Below, piece by piece: positions 1 to 5,879 of a stretch of DNA of 5,879 nt. The stretch comes from an uncultured Eubacteriales bacterium (GTDB lineage Bacteria; Bacillota; Clostridia; Oscillospirales; Oscillospiraceae): positions 1 to 5,879 of the forward strand of contig URLT01000101.1 of NCBI GenBank assembly GCA_900548795.1, written 5' to 3'. Position 1 is the stretch's first letter. Every line of letters begins with the position of its first letter. A program made the position numbers and the translations under genes. A model generated the notes under the pieces. That model was not told the origin of the DNA, ran no database searches, and was given only the letters and a program-made list of their open reading frames with translations.

Positions 1-1868
1 AGCCGATCCCGCAGGATCTGGGCTTCGTCGACCGCTCCAAGCCGGAAAACGCCTTCGAGCTGGAGATCAGCTTCCTCGTCGGCAAGAAGAAGCTGGGCGT
101 CATCATCGACAAGTGCATCCGCAAGCACGGCTTCACCATCGCCACCGAGATGCTCGACCGCGTCAAGGCGCTGGGCTATAAATACTCCACCAAGGGCGCC
201 ATTACCGTCTCCATTGCGGATATGGCCATCCCGGAGAAGAAATATGAGCTGGTCGAGGAGGCCGAGGCCGAGGCCGTCAAGATCGACCGCAAGTATAAGC
301 GCGGCTTTATCACCAACGAGGAGCGCTATCGCCTCGTCGTGCGCCAGTGGGAGCAGACCATCAAGGACGTCACCGGCGCGCTGCAGGAAAACCTCGACCG
401 CTTCAACCCCATCTATATGATGGCCGACTCCGGCGCCCGTGGCTCCATGAACCAGATCCGTCAGCTTGCCGGTATGCGCGGCCTGATGGCCGACACGAAC
501 GGCCGCACGATCGAGATCCCGATCAAGGCGAACTTCCGCGAAGGCCTGAGCGTTCTGGAATACTTTATCTCCTCGAGAGGCGCGCGTAAGGGTCTGACCG
601 ATACCGCCCTTCGTACCGCCGACTCCGGTTATCTGACCCGCCGTCTGGTCGACGTCTCGCAGGAGGTCATCATCCGCGAGCACGACTGCGGCACGAAGCA
701 CGGCATCAACCTCTGCGAGGTCGTCGAGAAGGGGCAGGTCATCGAGTCCTTCGCCTCGCGCATCCACGGCCGCTTCCCCGTCGACGACGTCTGCGACCCC
801 GAGACCGGCGAGCTTCTGCTCTCCAAGGATCGCATGATGGTCGAGGACGACGCCAAGCTGCTCGAGGCGCACGGCATCCACAACGTCTATGCCCGCACCG
901 TGCTCGGCTGCCGCGCCCGCAGCGGCGTCTGCGCGAAGTGCTACGGCATGAACCTTGCCACCTCCGAGCTGGTCAATCTCGGCGAGGCCGTCGGCATCAT
1001 CGCTGCGCAGTCCATCGGCGAGCCGGGCACGCAGCTGACCATGCGTACCTTCCACACCGGCGGCGTCGCGGGCGACGACATCACGCAGGGTCTTCCCCGC
1101 GTCGAGGAGCTCTTTGAGGCGCGCAAGCCGAAGAAAATGGCCGTTCTGGCCGAGACCGACGGCATTGTCGCCGTCGACGAGAGCCACCGCAGCGCCCTGC
1201 GCGACATCACCGTCACCTCCGACGACGGCGAGGTCAAGCTCTATCAGGTGCCGTATTCCGTCGGCCTGAAGGTCGAAAACGGCAAGCCGGTGCGCAAGGG
1301 CGAGCCGATCACCGACGGCGCGCTCAATCCGCATGACGTGCTGCGCATCTCCGGCGTCGAGGCCGTCCAGAACTACCTCACGCAGGGCGTTCTCGCGGTC
1401 TACCGTCAGCAGGGCGTTGACATCAACGATAAGCACATCGAGGTCATCATCCGTCAGATGATGCGCAAGGTGCGCGTCGAGGATCCCGGCGACACCACGC
1501 TGCTCAGCGGCACGGTCGTCGACGTCTATGAGTTCGACGACGCCAACGAGGCTATCCAGAAGCGCATCGATGCCGGCGAGACCGACCTGCGGCTTGCCAC
1601 CAACACCCTGATGCTCATGGGCATCACGAAGGCCTCTCTGGCCACCGAGTCCTTCCTGTCCGCCGCGTCCTTCCAGGAGACGACCAAGGTTCTGACCGAG
1701 GCCGCCATCAAGGGCAAGGTCGACCACCTGGTCGGCCTGAAGGAAAACGTCATCATCGGCAAGCTGATCCCGGCCGGCTCCGGTCTGGACATCTACCGCG
1801 ACTACCACGCCGACGCATGGCCCGAATCCGAGGTCACGCAGGATATGATCGACAACGAAGCAAAATAA
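1..1868 (+). CDS. rpoC: DNA-directed RNA polymerase subunit beta' (RpoC), C-terminal half, 5'-truncated
   Basis: This is the catalytic large subunit of RNA polymerase, which forms the active-site cleft with RpoB. The reading frame is open from base 3 at the window edge, so about the first half of the protein lies upstream; roughly 621 residues are visible, against about 1,200 for a full Gram-positive RpoC. Seen directly: a GARGSMNQIRQLAGMRGLM block (about 435-494), the bridge helix with GARKGLTDTALRTADSGYL (about 576-638), and the second zinc site with four cysteines at 687, 909, 930 and 939 (the last three in CxxxxxxCxxC). The trigger-loop segment GEPGTQLTMRTFHTGG follows (about 1017-1064). 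The trigger loop runs on without the long insertion found in Proteobacteria, which fits Firmicutes. The gene ends NEAK-TAA and is followed nine bases later by an intrinsic terminator, so it ends its operon. Identification is essentially certain. Confidence 0.98.
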   Translation, partial: PIPQDLGFVDRSKPENAFELEISFLVGKKKLGVIIDKCIRKHGFTIATEMLDRVKALGYKYSTKGAITVSIADMAIPEKKYELVEEAEAEAVKIDRKYKRGFITNEERYRLVVRQWEQTIKDVTGALQENLDRFNPIYMMADSGARGSMNQIRQLAGMRGLMADTNGRTIEIPIKANFREGLSVLEYFISSRGARKGLTDTALRTADSGYLTRRLVDVSQEVIIREHDCGTKHGINLCEVVEKGQVIESFASRIHGRFPVDDVCDPETGELLLSKDRMMVEDDAKLLEAHGIHNVYARTVLGCRARSGVCAKCYGMNLATSELVNLGEAVGIIAAQSIGEPGTQLTMRTFHTGGVAGDDITQGLPRVEELFEARKPKKMAVLAETDGIVAVDESHRSALRDITVTSDDGEVKLYQVPYSVGLKVENGKPVRKGEPITDGALNPHDVLRISGVEAVQNYLTQGVLAVYRQQGVDINDKHIEVIIRQMMRKVRVEDPGDTTLLSGTVVDVYEFDDANEAIQKRIDAGETDLRLATNTLMLMGITKASLATESFLSAASFQETTKVLTEAAIKGKVDHLVGLKENVIIGKLIPAGSGLDIYRDYHADAWPESEVTQDMIDNEAK

Positions 1869-1877
1869 AGCACCGTA

Positions 1878-1911
1878 AAAAGGCCTCCGGAAAAAATTCC
1901 GGAGGCCTTTT
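1878..1911 (+). terminator. Intrinsic terminator of rpoC
   Basis: A perfect 15-bp inverted repeat (1878-1892 with 1897-1911) closes on an AAAA loop. The GC core GGCCTCCGG/CCGGAGGCC is flanked by an A-run before and a T-run after. It starts nine bases past the rpoC stop. The T-run is only four long and partly inside the stem. The A-run on the other side means the hairpin could also stop leftward transcripts. Confidence 0.9.
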
Positions 1912-2084
1912 CGCTGCGTGCATGGAGAAAAACGCCCGTTATCCAAATAAAAACGTTCCGATTTCATGTCATTGCGAGGCCGCAGAGCGGCCGTGGCAAT
2001 CTTTAAGCTGAAGGCATGGCATCCCGGAACGAAGCACGGGAGCAGAGACCGAAGAGCTTAAAAGCCCCGCGGGGACAGCACGAT
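1912..2084. other. Gene-free intergenic stretch with palindromic repeats
   Basis: No open frame here has a ribosome-binding site or a recognisable protein, and no promoter for a flanking gene is needed because the neighbours converge. It holds the REP-like palindrome annotated separately and a set of weaker inverted repeats. These are TTAAGCT (2003-2009) with AGCTTAA (2055-2061), TCCCG (2022-2026) with CGGGA (2037-2041), and the self-complementary CCCCGCGGGG (2065-2074). These could fold as one branched structure, or be the decayed remainder of the repeat element. Confidence 0.6.
1971..2000. repeat. REP-like short palindromic intergenic repeat
   Basis: The two arms are ATTGC (1971-1975) with GCAAT (1996-2000), and GGCCGC (1978-1983) with GCGGCC (1987-1992). 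They enclose an AGA loop, with a GA/GTG internal loop between the two stems. The flanking sequence TGTC at 1968-1971 and CT after 2000 give the ends a TGTCATTGCGAG ... GTGGCAATCT look. From general knowledge, many Clostridia and some other bacteria carry multicopy intergenic palindromes with ends of this form and a variable GC-rich middle. Only one copy is visible here, so the multicopy status is inferred. Confidence 0.65.
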
Positions 2085-2126
2085 AAAAAACGGGGCTGCT
2101 GCAAATTTTTTGCAACAGCCCCGTTT
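2085..2126 (-). terminator. Intrinsic terminator of the leftward membrane-protein gene
   Basis: An outer 11-bp stem (2088-2098 with 2116-2126, core CGGGGCTG/CAGCCCCG) stacks on an inner TGCAAA/TTTGCA stem (2100-2105 with 2109-2114), with a three-base loop and one mismatch. Read leftward it ends in six T residues (complement of 2085-2090). It starts 11 bases after the stop codon of the 2138-3415 gene. The T-tract side marks it as a leftward terminator, although the stem is symmetric enough to hinder rightward read-through. Confidence 0.88.
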
Positions 2127-2137
2127 GCTCAATATTC

Positions 2138-3415
2138 TCACGCGAACAAAAGCAGGCTAATGGCCATCATCAGCGTGCCGCCGCCGACGCAGAGCAGCGT
2201 GAAAACATGGCCGAGATACTGATGAAGCCAAGCACCAATAAAGTTGAAAAGGCCGACCCCCGTGATGAACCCTCCGGCCACGCCCAGCCACATCCAACCG
2301 CTGCCCCATGCTTCGGGAAGCAGATAGCGCACGCCGGCCGCAAAGCCAATCCAAGGCAGACAGAAAACGATCAGTCCGAGCGTTATCAACAGGATGTAGG
2401 CGACTGGATGCTTGCTGTGGAAGGAGACGTCAGCCCCCGGCGTGCACCAATAAGCAATCTTCTGAAAGCCGGGGAAATGCCAATAAAACATCGGGTGGAT
2501 GCGCCCGTCCTCGGGAGGCGGCGCGACCGGCTCCAGCTCCCGCTTGCCCTGCGCGCGTCTTTCGCGCAGGTTCACGGGCGGCAGCTCTGGCGCGTTCAGC
2601 CCGGTCAGCTGCGCCACCGGCGCCAGCTCGTAGGCCGGGAACAGCAGCGCGTAGTCCTCGCCGTCGTGCCGCAGCTCCAGCGCGCAGAAGAATTTCAGGC
2701 CGTTTATGGTGTCCCGGCTCGGGATCACGCCGCCGTCCAGAAACTGCTTCTGTTTCGGAGAGCCCTCTTTGTTCCAACCGACAACGGAGATGGGCTCTTC
2801 GATCACGCGCAGCCCGGTCAGCTCGTTCAGCGGCAGGGAATAGACCTCCGAGCCGTCAAAGATGCAGAGCGCGTCGCCCGTGCGGTAGAGCTGCAGATCG
2901 GCGTTGAGCGTGCCGGCCGGAAACGTGACCGCCGTGCCGTTCGTCGCATACTCGCCCAGCAGCAGGTCAACGTCGCAGCACTCGTCGGGGACGCCCAGAT
3001 AGCTGCGCACGCTCTGCAGCGCCGCGCTCATCCGCCGATCGGCGTCGAGCGCGCTCTCGTTTTTCTTCAGAGCGGACTTCAAGCGCCATTCCGCAATCTG
3101 CAGCCCGGCGGCCAGCACGATCAGCCCGGTGCCGATCCAATGAAGCAACGGCGCGTTGCGGTAGCCCTGCTCGAACGAGACGTCTGCGCCCAGAATGCCC
3201 CGCAAAAAAATCAGCGCCAGCACAAACGCAATGTACTTCACCCATCGCAACGCCTTCGGCAGCCGAAACCGGCGCATCGTCCGGTCGTAGGCAATGCTCT
3301 CCTGCCGAAGCTGCTCCCGCATGGCCTGCGGCAGCGACCCGGTTTGCAGGCATTTGCCCTCCGTAGTCTCATTGTTGATGTTGTTCGTAATGTCCGTGCA
3401 AAAGAGATAACGCAT
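2138..3415 (-). CDS. Uncharacterised membrane protein, five predicted transmembrane segments, central soluble domain
   Basis: The encoded protein has 425 residues and I do not recognise its family. The start is supported by AAAAGGAG (3423-3430) seven bases before the ATG. After a charged N-terminal tail of about 58 residues come two membrane segments (about 59-78 and 90-109). A polar, strand-rich region follows (about 111-335), containing acidic and basic stretches and a proline-rich part near 278-302. Three more membrane segments lie at about 337-361, 373-397 and 402-424, the last ending at the C-terminus LLLFA. Basic residues before segment 1 (RRFRLPKALRWVK) and after segment 2 (RLKSALKK) suggest the N-terminus and the central domain are cytoplasmic. 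The hexapeptide GADVSF occurs twice, at 76-81 and 327-332, each beside a membrane segment. There is no signal peptide or obvious catalytic motif. The central part could be a PH-like beta domain, but that is a guess. It lies 72 bases after spoIID in the same direction and has its own terminator. Codon use resembles the neighbouring genes. Confidence 0.85.
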   Translation of the reverse strand: MRYLFCTDITNNINNETTEGKCLQTGSLPQAMREQLRQESIAYDRTMRRFRLPKALRWVKYIAFVLALIFLRGILGADVSFEQGYRNAPLLHWIGTGLIVLAAGLQIAEWRLKSALKKNESALDADRRMSAALQSVRSYLGVPDECCDVDLLLGEYATNGTAVTFPAGTLNADLQLYRTGDALCIFDGSEVYSLPLNELTGLRVIEEPISVVGWNKEGSPKQKQFLDGGVIPSRDTINGLKFFCALELRHDGEDYALLFPAYELAPVAQLTGLNAPELPPVNLRERRAQGKRELEPVAPPPEDGRIHPMFYWHFPGFQKIAYWCTPGADVSFHSKHPVAYILLITLGLIVFCLPWIGFAAGVRYLLPEAWGSGWMWLGVAGGFITGVGLFNFIGAWLHQYLGHVFTLLCVGGGTLMMAISLLLFA

Positions 3416-3444
3416 CTTTTTGCTCCTTTTGTATTGATAAGAAC

Positions 3445-3473
3445 ATGATACAACTTTTTCCGTCGAACTGCAA
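3445..3473 (-). promoter_or_regulatory. Possible vegetative promoter for the membrane-protein gene
   Basis: Read leftward, TTGCAG (3473-3468) and TATCAT (3450-3445) are separated by exactly 17 bases. The -10 matches TATAAT in five of six positions, the -35 only in three. Transcription would begin near 3438, about 23 bases before the start codon and just ahead of the ribosome-binding site. No terminator hairpin lies between the spoIID stop and this point, so read-through from spoIID is also possible. Confidence 0.4.
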
Positions 3474-3487
3474 CCGAAACTTTTCCT

Positions 3488-4480
3488 TCACTCCGAAAGC
3501 TCCAGCCGATAGAGCGCCGCGCCCTGATAATAATGCAGCAGGATCGTCTCAAAACCGTCCCCGGCCTCGGCCATGGCGCGCGCGCCGTATTGGCTCATCC
3601 CGACGCGATGGCCGAAGCCGCGCGTGGTCAGCACGATGCGCTCGCCCTCGTCCCGAATGGTAAGATCTGTCGACCGCAGTCCGAACAGCCGACGCAGCGT
3701 CGTGCCCTCGAAGACCTGCCCGCAGAGCGTCGCCGTGGCGACGCCGCCGCCCTGCGTCCGCGTGATCGCCCCGAGCAGCGGCTCTGCGCCGGTGATCGCG
3801 GGATTTTCCGTTTGCAGAATGCGAACGAATTCCGCGCGCGGGAGGGACGTTTCGTCGCAATAGCGCGGCGCGTCCTCCTCGTTCGGGCTTTCCACGGCCT
3901 GCAAATAGGGCACGTCGCTGCCCCAGACCTCCACGGCGGCCTCCGTCGACCCGCCGGAGCACGAGAAAAACGTTGCGTCGATCAGCTCTCCGTCGTAGCA
4001 GAGCGCAAGCCCGTCCGTTGCCGCAACGGCCTCGGCTGCGTTTTTCACTGCCTCGGCCGAAAAGCCCTCCGAGGATACCCAGCCCTGACAGCAGTCGCTG
4101 TCGCCGCATACGTCGGCGTTTGGATGCTTTCCGGCTGTCTGCTGATGCAGCGCGAACGTGCGCGAGGCCACGGCCTGCGCCTTGAGCGCCTCCGAGGGAA
4201 AATCGGTCGGCATCTCCGCCAGCAGCACGCCGGTCAGATAGTCCTGCAGGCTCATCTCGGTGCTCTGCCCGTCGAGCAGGACGAGAAGACTTGTTTTTGC
4301 GTCGAACCGTTTGCCTGCCGGCGTGGCTGCCGGGGGCTTTGCGATGCTTTCCGCCGCGGCTGCCGCCGTTGCCGCAGCCGTGGCCTCCTTTTGGGGCGAG
4401 CCGGCCTGTCCGGCGGGGTAAAACAGCAGAATGCAGAAGACGGCTGCCGCAGCGGCCAGCCCGAGAAAAAAGCGCCTCAT
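3488..4480 (-). CDS. spoIID: SpoIID/LytB-type stage II sporulation protein D (peptidoglycan lytic transglycosylase)
   Basis: SpoIID is a membrane-anchored lytic transglycosylase made in the mother cell. With SpoIIP and SpoIIM it degrades septal peptidoglycan and drives engulfment of the forespore. The product is 330 residues, close to the usual SpoIID length. One N-terminal hydrophobic anchor (about 5-21) is followed by an alanine-rich linker (about 30-55). The domain then shows LLAEMPTDFPSEALKAQAVASR with Glu89 at the position of the known catalytic glutamate. His119, Cys125 and Cys131 have the H-x5-C-x5-C spacing of the zinc site described in clostridial SpoIID. Next come FFSCSGGSTEAAVEVWG and PYLQAVESP (about 171-200), and GFGHRVGMSQYGARAMA near the end. 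The start is set by AAGGAGGAGG just upstream. The frame stays open up to 4609, but that longer start would overlap the citrate synthase gene and has no such site. No other engulfment gene is visible in the window, and a general LytB-like relative is the alternative reading. Confidence 0.9.
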   Translation of the reverse strand: MRRFFLGLAAAAAVFCILLFYPAGQAGSPQKEATAAATAAAAAESIAKPPAATPAGKRFDAKTSLLVLLDGQSTEMSLQDYLTGVLLAEMPTDFPSEALKAQAVASRTFALHQQTAGKHPNADVCGDSDCCQGWVSSEGFSAEAVKNAAEAVAATDGLALCYDGELIDATFFSCSGGSTEAAVEVWGSDVPYLQAVESPNEEDAPRYCDETSLPRAEFVRILQTENPAITGAEPLLGAITRTQGGGVATATLCGQVFEGTTLRRLFGLRSTDLTIRDEGERIVLTTRGFGHRVGMSQYGARAMAEAGDGFETILLHYYQGAALYRLELSE

Positions 4481-4489
4481 CGGTGAATG

Positions 4490-4499
4490 CCTCCTCCTT
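4490..4499 (-). promoter_or_regulatory. Ribosome-binding site fixing the spoIID start
   Basis: Read leftward this is AAGGAGGAGG, with two overlapping Shine-Dalgarno cores and nine bases between its end and the ATG at 4480. It decides for the 330-residue product beginning MRRFFLGL, which places the hydrophobic anchor at the very N-terminus as expected. Its last bases share positions 4498-4499 with the -35 box of the citrate synthase promoter on the other strand. Confidence 0.85.
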
Positions 4500-4526
4500 G
4501 ACAGAAATCGCAAAATCTGATAAAAT
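4498..4526 (+). promoter_or_regulatory. Strong sigma-A type promoter for citrate synthase
   Basis: A perfect TTGACA (4498-4503) and TAAAAT (4521-4526, five of six matches to TATAAT) are 17 bases apart. The spacer and downstream region are AT-rich in an otherwise GC-rich window. Transcription would begin near 4533, giving a leader of about 29 bases that contains GAGGG (4550-4554) seven bases before the citrate synthase ATG. Confidence 0.82.
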
Positions 4527-4536
4527 AAGCAAAATA

Positions 4537-4566
4537 TACATATGAAAGCGAGGGCACAGATATGAC
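4537..4566 (-). promoter_or_regulatory. Candidate sigma-E (mother-cell) promoter for spoIID
   Basis: Read leftward, GTCATATC (4566-4559) and CATATGTA (4544-4537) are 14 bases apart. The B. subtilis sigma-E consensus is about KMATATT, 14-15 bases, CATACAHT. The -35 matches six of seven positions; the -10 keeps the CATA core but departs after it. The spacing and the known sigma-E control of spoIID in Bacillus support the call. Start would be near 4530, about 50 bases before the spoIID ATG. The match is imperfect, so this stays a candidate. Confidence 0.42.
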
Positions 4567-5879
4567 AGACCGGATGGATGACCCGAAGGTCGTGAATGAA
4601 TTCATTCAAAGCCTATGCGCCGATTATCGGATCCATAACAGCCTGACTGAGGAAGCGCGCACCAACAGCAACATCAAGCGCGGCCTGCGAAATGACGACG
4701 GAACGGGCGTCATGATCGGCTGCACCAAGGTCGGCAACGTCCTCGGCTATACCATCGTCGACGGCGAGCGCGTGCCCATGGACGGCCGCCTGATCTATCG
4801 CGGCTATGATCTGGACGACCTCGTCAGAGCCTACTGCCAAGAGGGACGCTTCGGCTTCCCTGAGGTCGCATATTTGCTTTTGTTTGGCTCGCTCCCGTCG
4901 GAGGAGCAGCTCGGTCTGTTCACAAACCTGCTGCATGTGATGACCGACCTTCCGGCAAATTTCACCGAGGATATGATCCTCAAAAATCCAAGCCACGACA
5001 TTATGAACAAGCTCGGGCGCTCCGTGCTCGCGCTCTATTCCACCGACCCGACGCCCGACGAGCTGAGCGTGCAGAATATGATGCGCCAGTCTATCGAGCT
5101 TGTCGCGCGTTTTCCGGTGATCGTCGCCTATGCATACGTAGTAAAGCGACACTATTTCGAGGACGACAGCCTCTATCTGCACCGTCCGGAGCCGGGGCTG
5201 TCCATTGCCGAGAATTTCCTTCGCATGATCCGCCCGGATAAGCAGTTCACGCATGAAGAGGCGCGGCTGCTCGACCTTTGCCTTGTCTGCCACGCCGAGC
5301 ACGGCGGCGGCAACAACTCGACCTTCTCCTGCCGCAGCGTCTCGTCGACCGGGACGGACACCTATTCCGCGATCTCTGCGGCGGTCGGCTCGCTGAAGGG
5401 GCCGAAGCACGGCGGCGCGAACCGCGCCGTGCTCAATCAGTTCGAGGAGATCAAGGCCAATGTGCGCGATTGGACGGACGACGAGGAGGTGCAGGAATAT
5501 GTGCGCCGCATCCTCCGCGGCGAGGCAGGCGACCACACCGGTCTGGTTTACGGCATGGGGCACGCGGTCTATACGCTGTCTGACCCGCGCACCGTCATTC
5601 TCAAAAAGGCTGCCCGCACGTTGGCGCAGCAGCGCGGAATGCTCGGCGAGCTGGAGCTGATGCAGACCATTGAGCGCGTCACGCCGAAGGCCTTTGCCGA
5701 GATCACCGGCAACCCGAAGATCATATGCGCCAATGTGGATATGTATTCCGGCCTGATTTACCGCATGATGAATATCCCGCCCGATCTCTTCACGCCGCTG
5801 TTCGCCGTTGCGCGTATCACCGGCTGGTGCGCCCATCGCATGGAAGAGGTGCTCACCGGCGGCCGCATCTATCGCCCGG
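4562..5879 (+). CDS. gltA: Citrate synthase (citrate/2-methylcitrate synthase family), 3'-truncated
   Basis: The enzyme condenses oxaloacetate with acetyl-CoA to citrate, the entry step of the TCA cycle and of glutamate synthesis. The frame is open from ATG 4562 to the right edge, giving 439 residues without a stop. The start follows GAGGG by seven bases. An extension of about 70 residues (including IKRGLRNDDGTGV, 38-50) precedes the family block GRLIYRGYDLDDL (75-87). Catalytic residues are all in place: His247 in HAEHGGGN, His283 in GPKHGGAN, and Asp341 in SDPR after GMGHAVY. NVDMYSG and TGWCAHRMEE lie near the end, followed by GGRIYRP. In relatives this is close to the C-terminus, so probably only some 10-20 residues are missing. 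The 2-methylcitrate synthase alternative cannot be excluded from sequence alone, and no prp genes are visible. The gene is divergent from spoIID with an 81-base gap. The symbol is by function; citZ or cit names are equally possible. Confidence 0.93.
   Translation, partial: MTDRMDDPKVVNEFIQSLCADYRIHNSLTEEARTNSNIKRGLRNDDGTGVMIGCTKVGNVLGYTIVDGERVPMDGRLIYRGYDLDDLVRAYCQEGRFGFPEVAYLLLFGSLPSEEQLGLFTNLLHVMTDLPANFTEDMILKNPSHDIMNKLGRSVLALYSTDPTPDELSVQNMMRQSIELVARFPVIVAYAYVVKRHYFEDDSLYLHRPEPGLSIAENFLRMIRPDKQFTHEEARLLDLCLVCHAEHGGGNNSTFSCRSVSSTGTDTYSAISAAVGSLKGPKHGGANRAVLNQFEEIKANVRDWTDDEEVQEYVRRILRGEAGDHTGLVYGMGHAVYTLSDPRTVILKKAARTLAQQRGMLGELELMQTIERVTPKAFAEITGNPKIICANVDMYSGLIYRMMNIPPDLFTPLFAVARITGWCAHRMEEVLTGGRIYRP

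Noticed and set aside
1817..2222. Small open frames across the rpoC end and the intergenic region
   Set aside because: They run through terminator hairpins and the palindromic repeat, with no ribosome-binding sites and no protein-like composition.
2207..3448. Long open frame of 413 codons antisense to the membrane-protein gene
   Set aside because: The product is rich in Arg, Gln and Ala, without domain-like character, and it has no convincing ribosome-binding site. The opposite strand has a good site, coherent membrane segments and a matching terminator.
3416..3487. Terminator between spoIID and the membrane-protein gene
   Set aside because: I looked for a hairpin followed by a T-run on the leftward strand and found none convincing. 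The short CGG/CCG and GTT/AAC matches are too weak.
4542..4565. Seven-codon leader ORF (MKARAQI) whose TGA overlaps the citrate synthase ATG
   Set aside because: It would start only about nine bases after the predicted transcript start and has no ribosome-binding site. GAGGG lies inside it and serves the main gene. Chance is the simpler explanation.
4481..4609. N-terminal extension of spoIID by 43 residues up to an ATG at 4609
   Set aside because: It would overlap the start of the divergent citrate synthase gene and lacks a ribosome-binding site. The internal ATG at 4480 has AAGGAGGAGG in front and puts the membrane anchor at the N-terminus.
4613..5836. Long open frame of 407 codons antisense to citrate synthase
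   Set aside because: It is a by-product of GC-rich codon use in the opposite strand. Its sequence has no recognisable domain, and the sense strand carries all catalytic residues of citrate synthase.

Overview
The window most likely comes from a GC-rich, endospore-forming Clostridia lineage of the Oscillospiraceae/Ruminococcaceae gut type. This is inferred from gene content and protein style, not from a database match. RpoC lacks the long proteobacterial trigger-loop insertion. A SpoIID-type sporulation protein is present. The citrate synthase has the N-terminal extension that I associate with Firmicutes enzymes. Ribosome-binding sites are strong AGGAGG types, and a short palindromic intergenic repeat of a style common in gut Clostridia is present.

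Layout: the 3' half of rpoC runs rightward from the left edge (1-1868) and ends in a strong intrinsic terminator (1878-1911). A gene-free stretch (1912-2137) holds a REP-like palindrome (1971-2000), further inverted repeats, and a terminator pointing left (2085-2126). Two genes then run leftward. The first in transcription order is a spoIID-like gene (3488-4480), followed after a 72-base gap by a gene for an unrecognised multi-pass membrane protein (2138-3415). The rightmost gene, citrate synthase (4562 to the right edge), runs rightward, divergent from spoIID. It is cut by the window end, probably only a short distance before its stop.

The 81-base divergent region between spoIID and citrate synthase is the most interesting regulatory spot. 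A near-consensus vegetative (sigma-A type) promoter for citrate synthase interleaves with a candidate mother-cell sigma-E promoter for spoIID, so that each transcript would cross the other promoter. RpoC is housekeeping transcription, citrate synthase is central carbon metabolism, and SpoIID acts in the mother cell during engulfment. The membrane protein may be co-transcribed with spoIID, but a weak promoter of its own is also visible. I found no mobile element, CRISPR array, RNA gene or clearly new defence or biosynthetic system. The undescribed item with most substance is the membrane protein.
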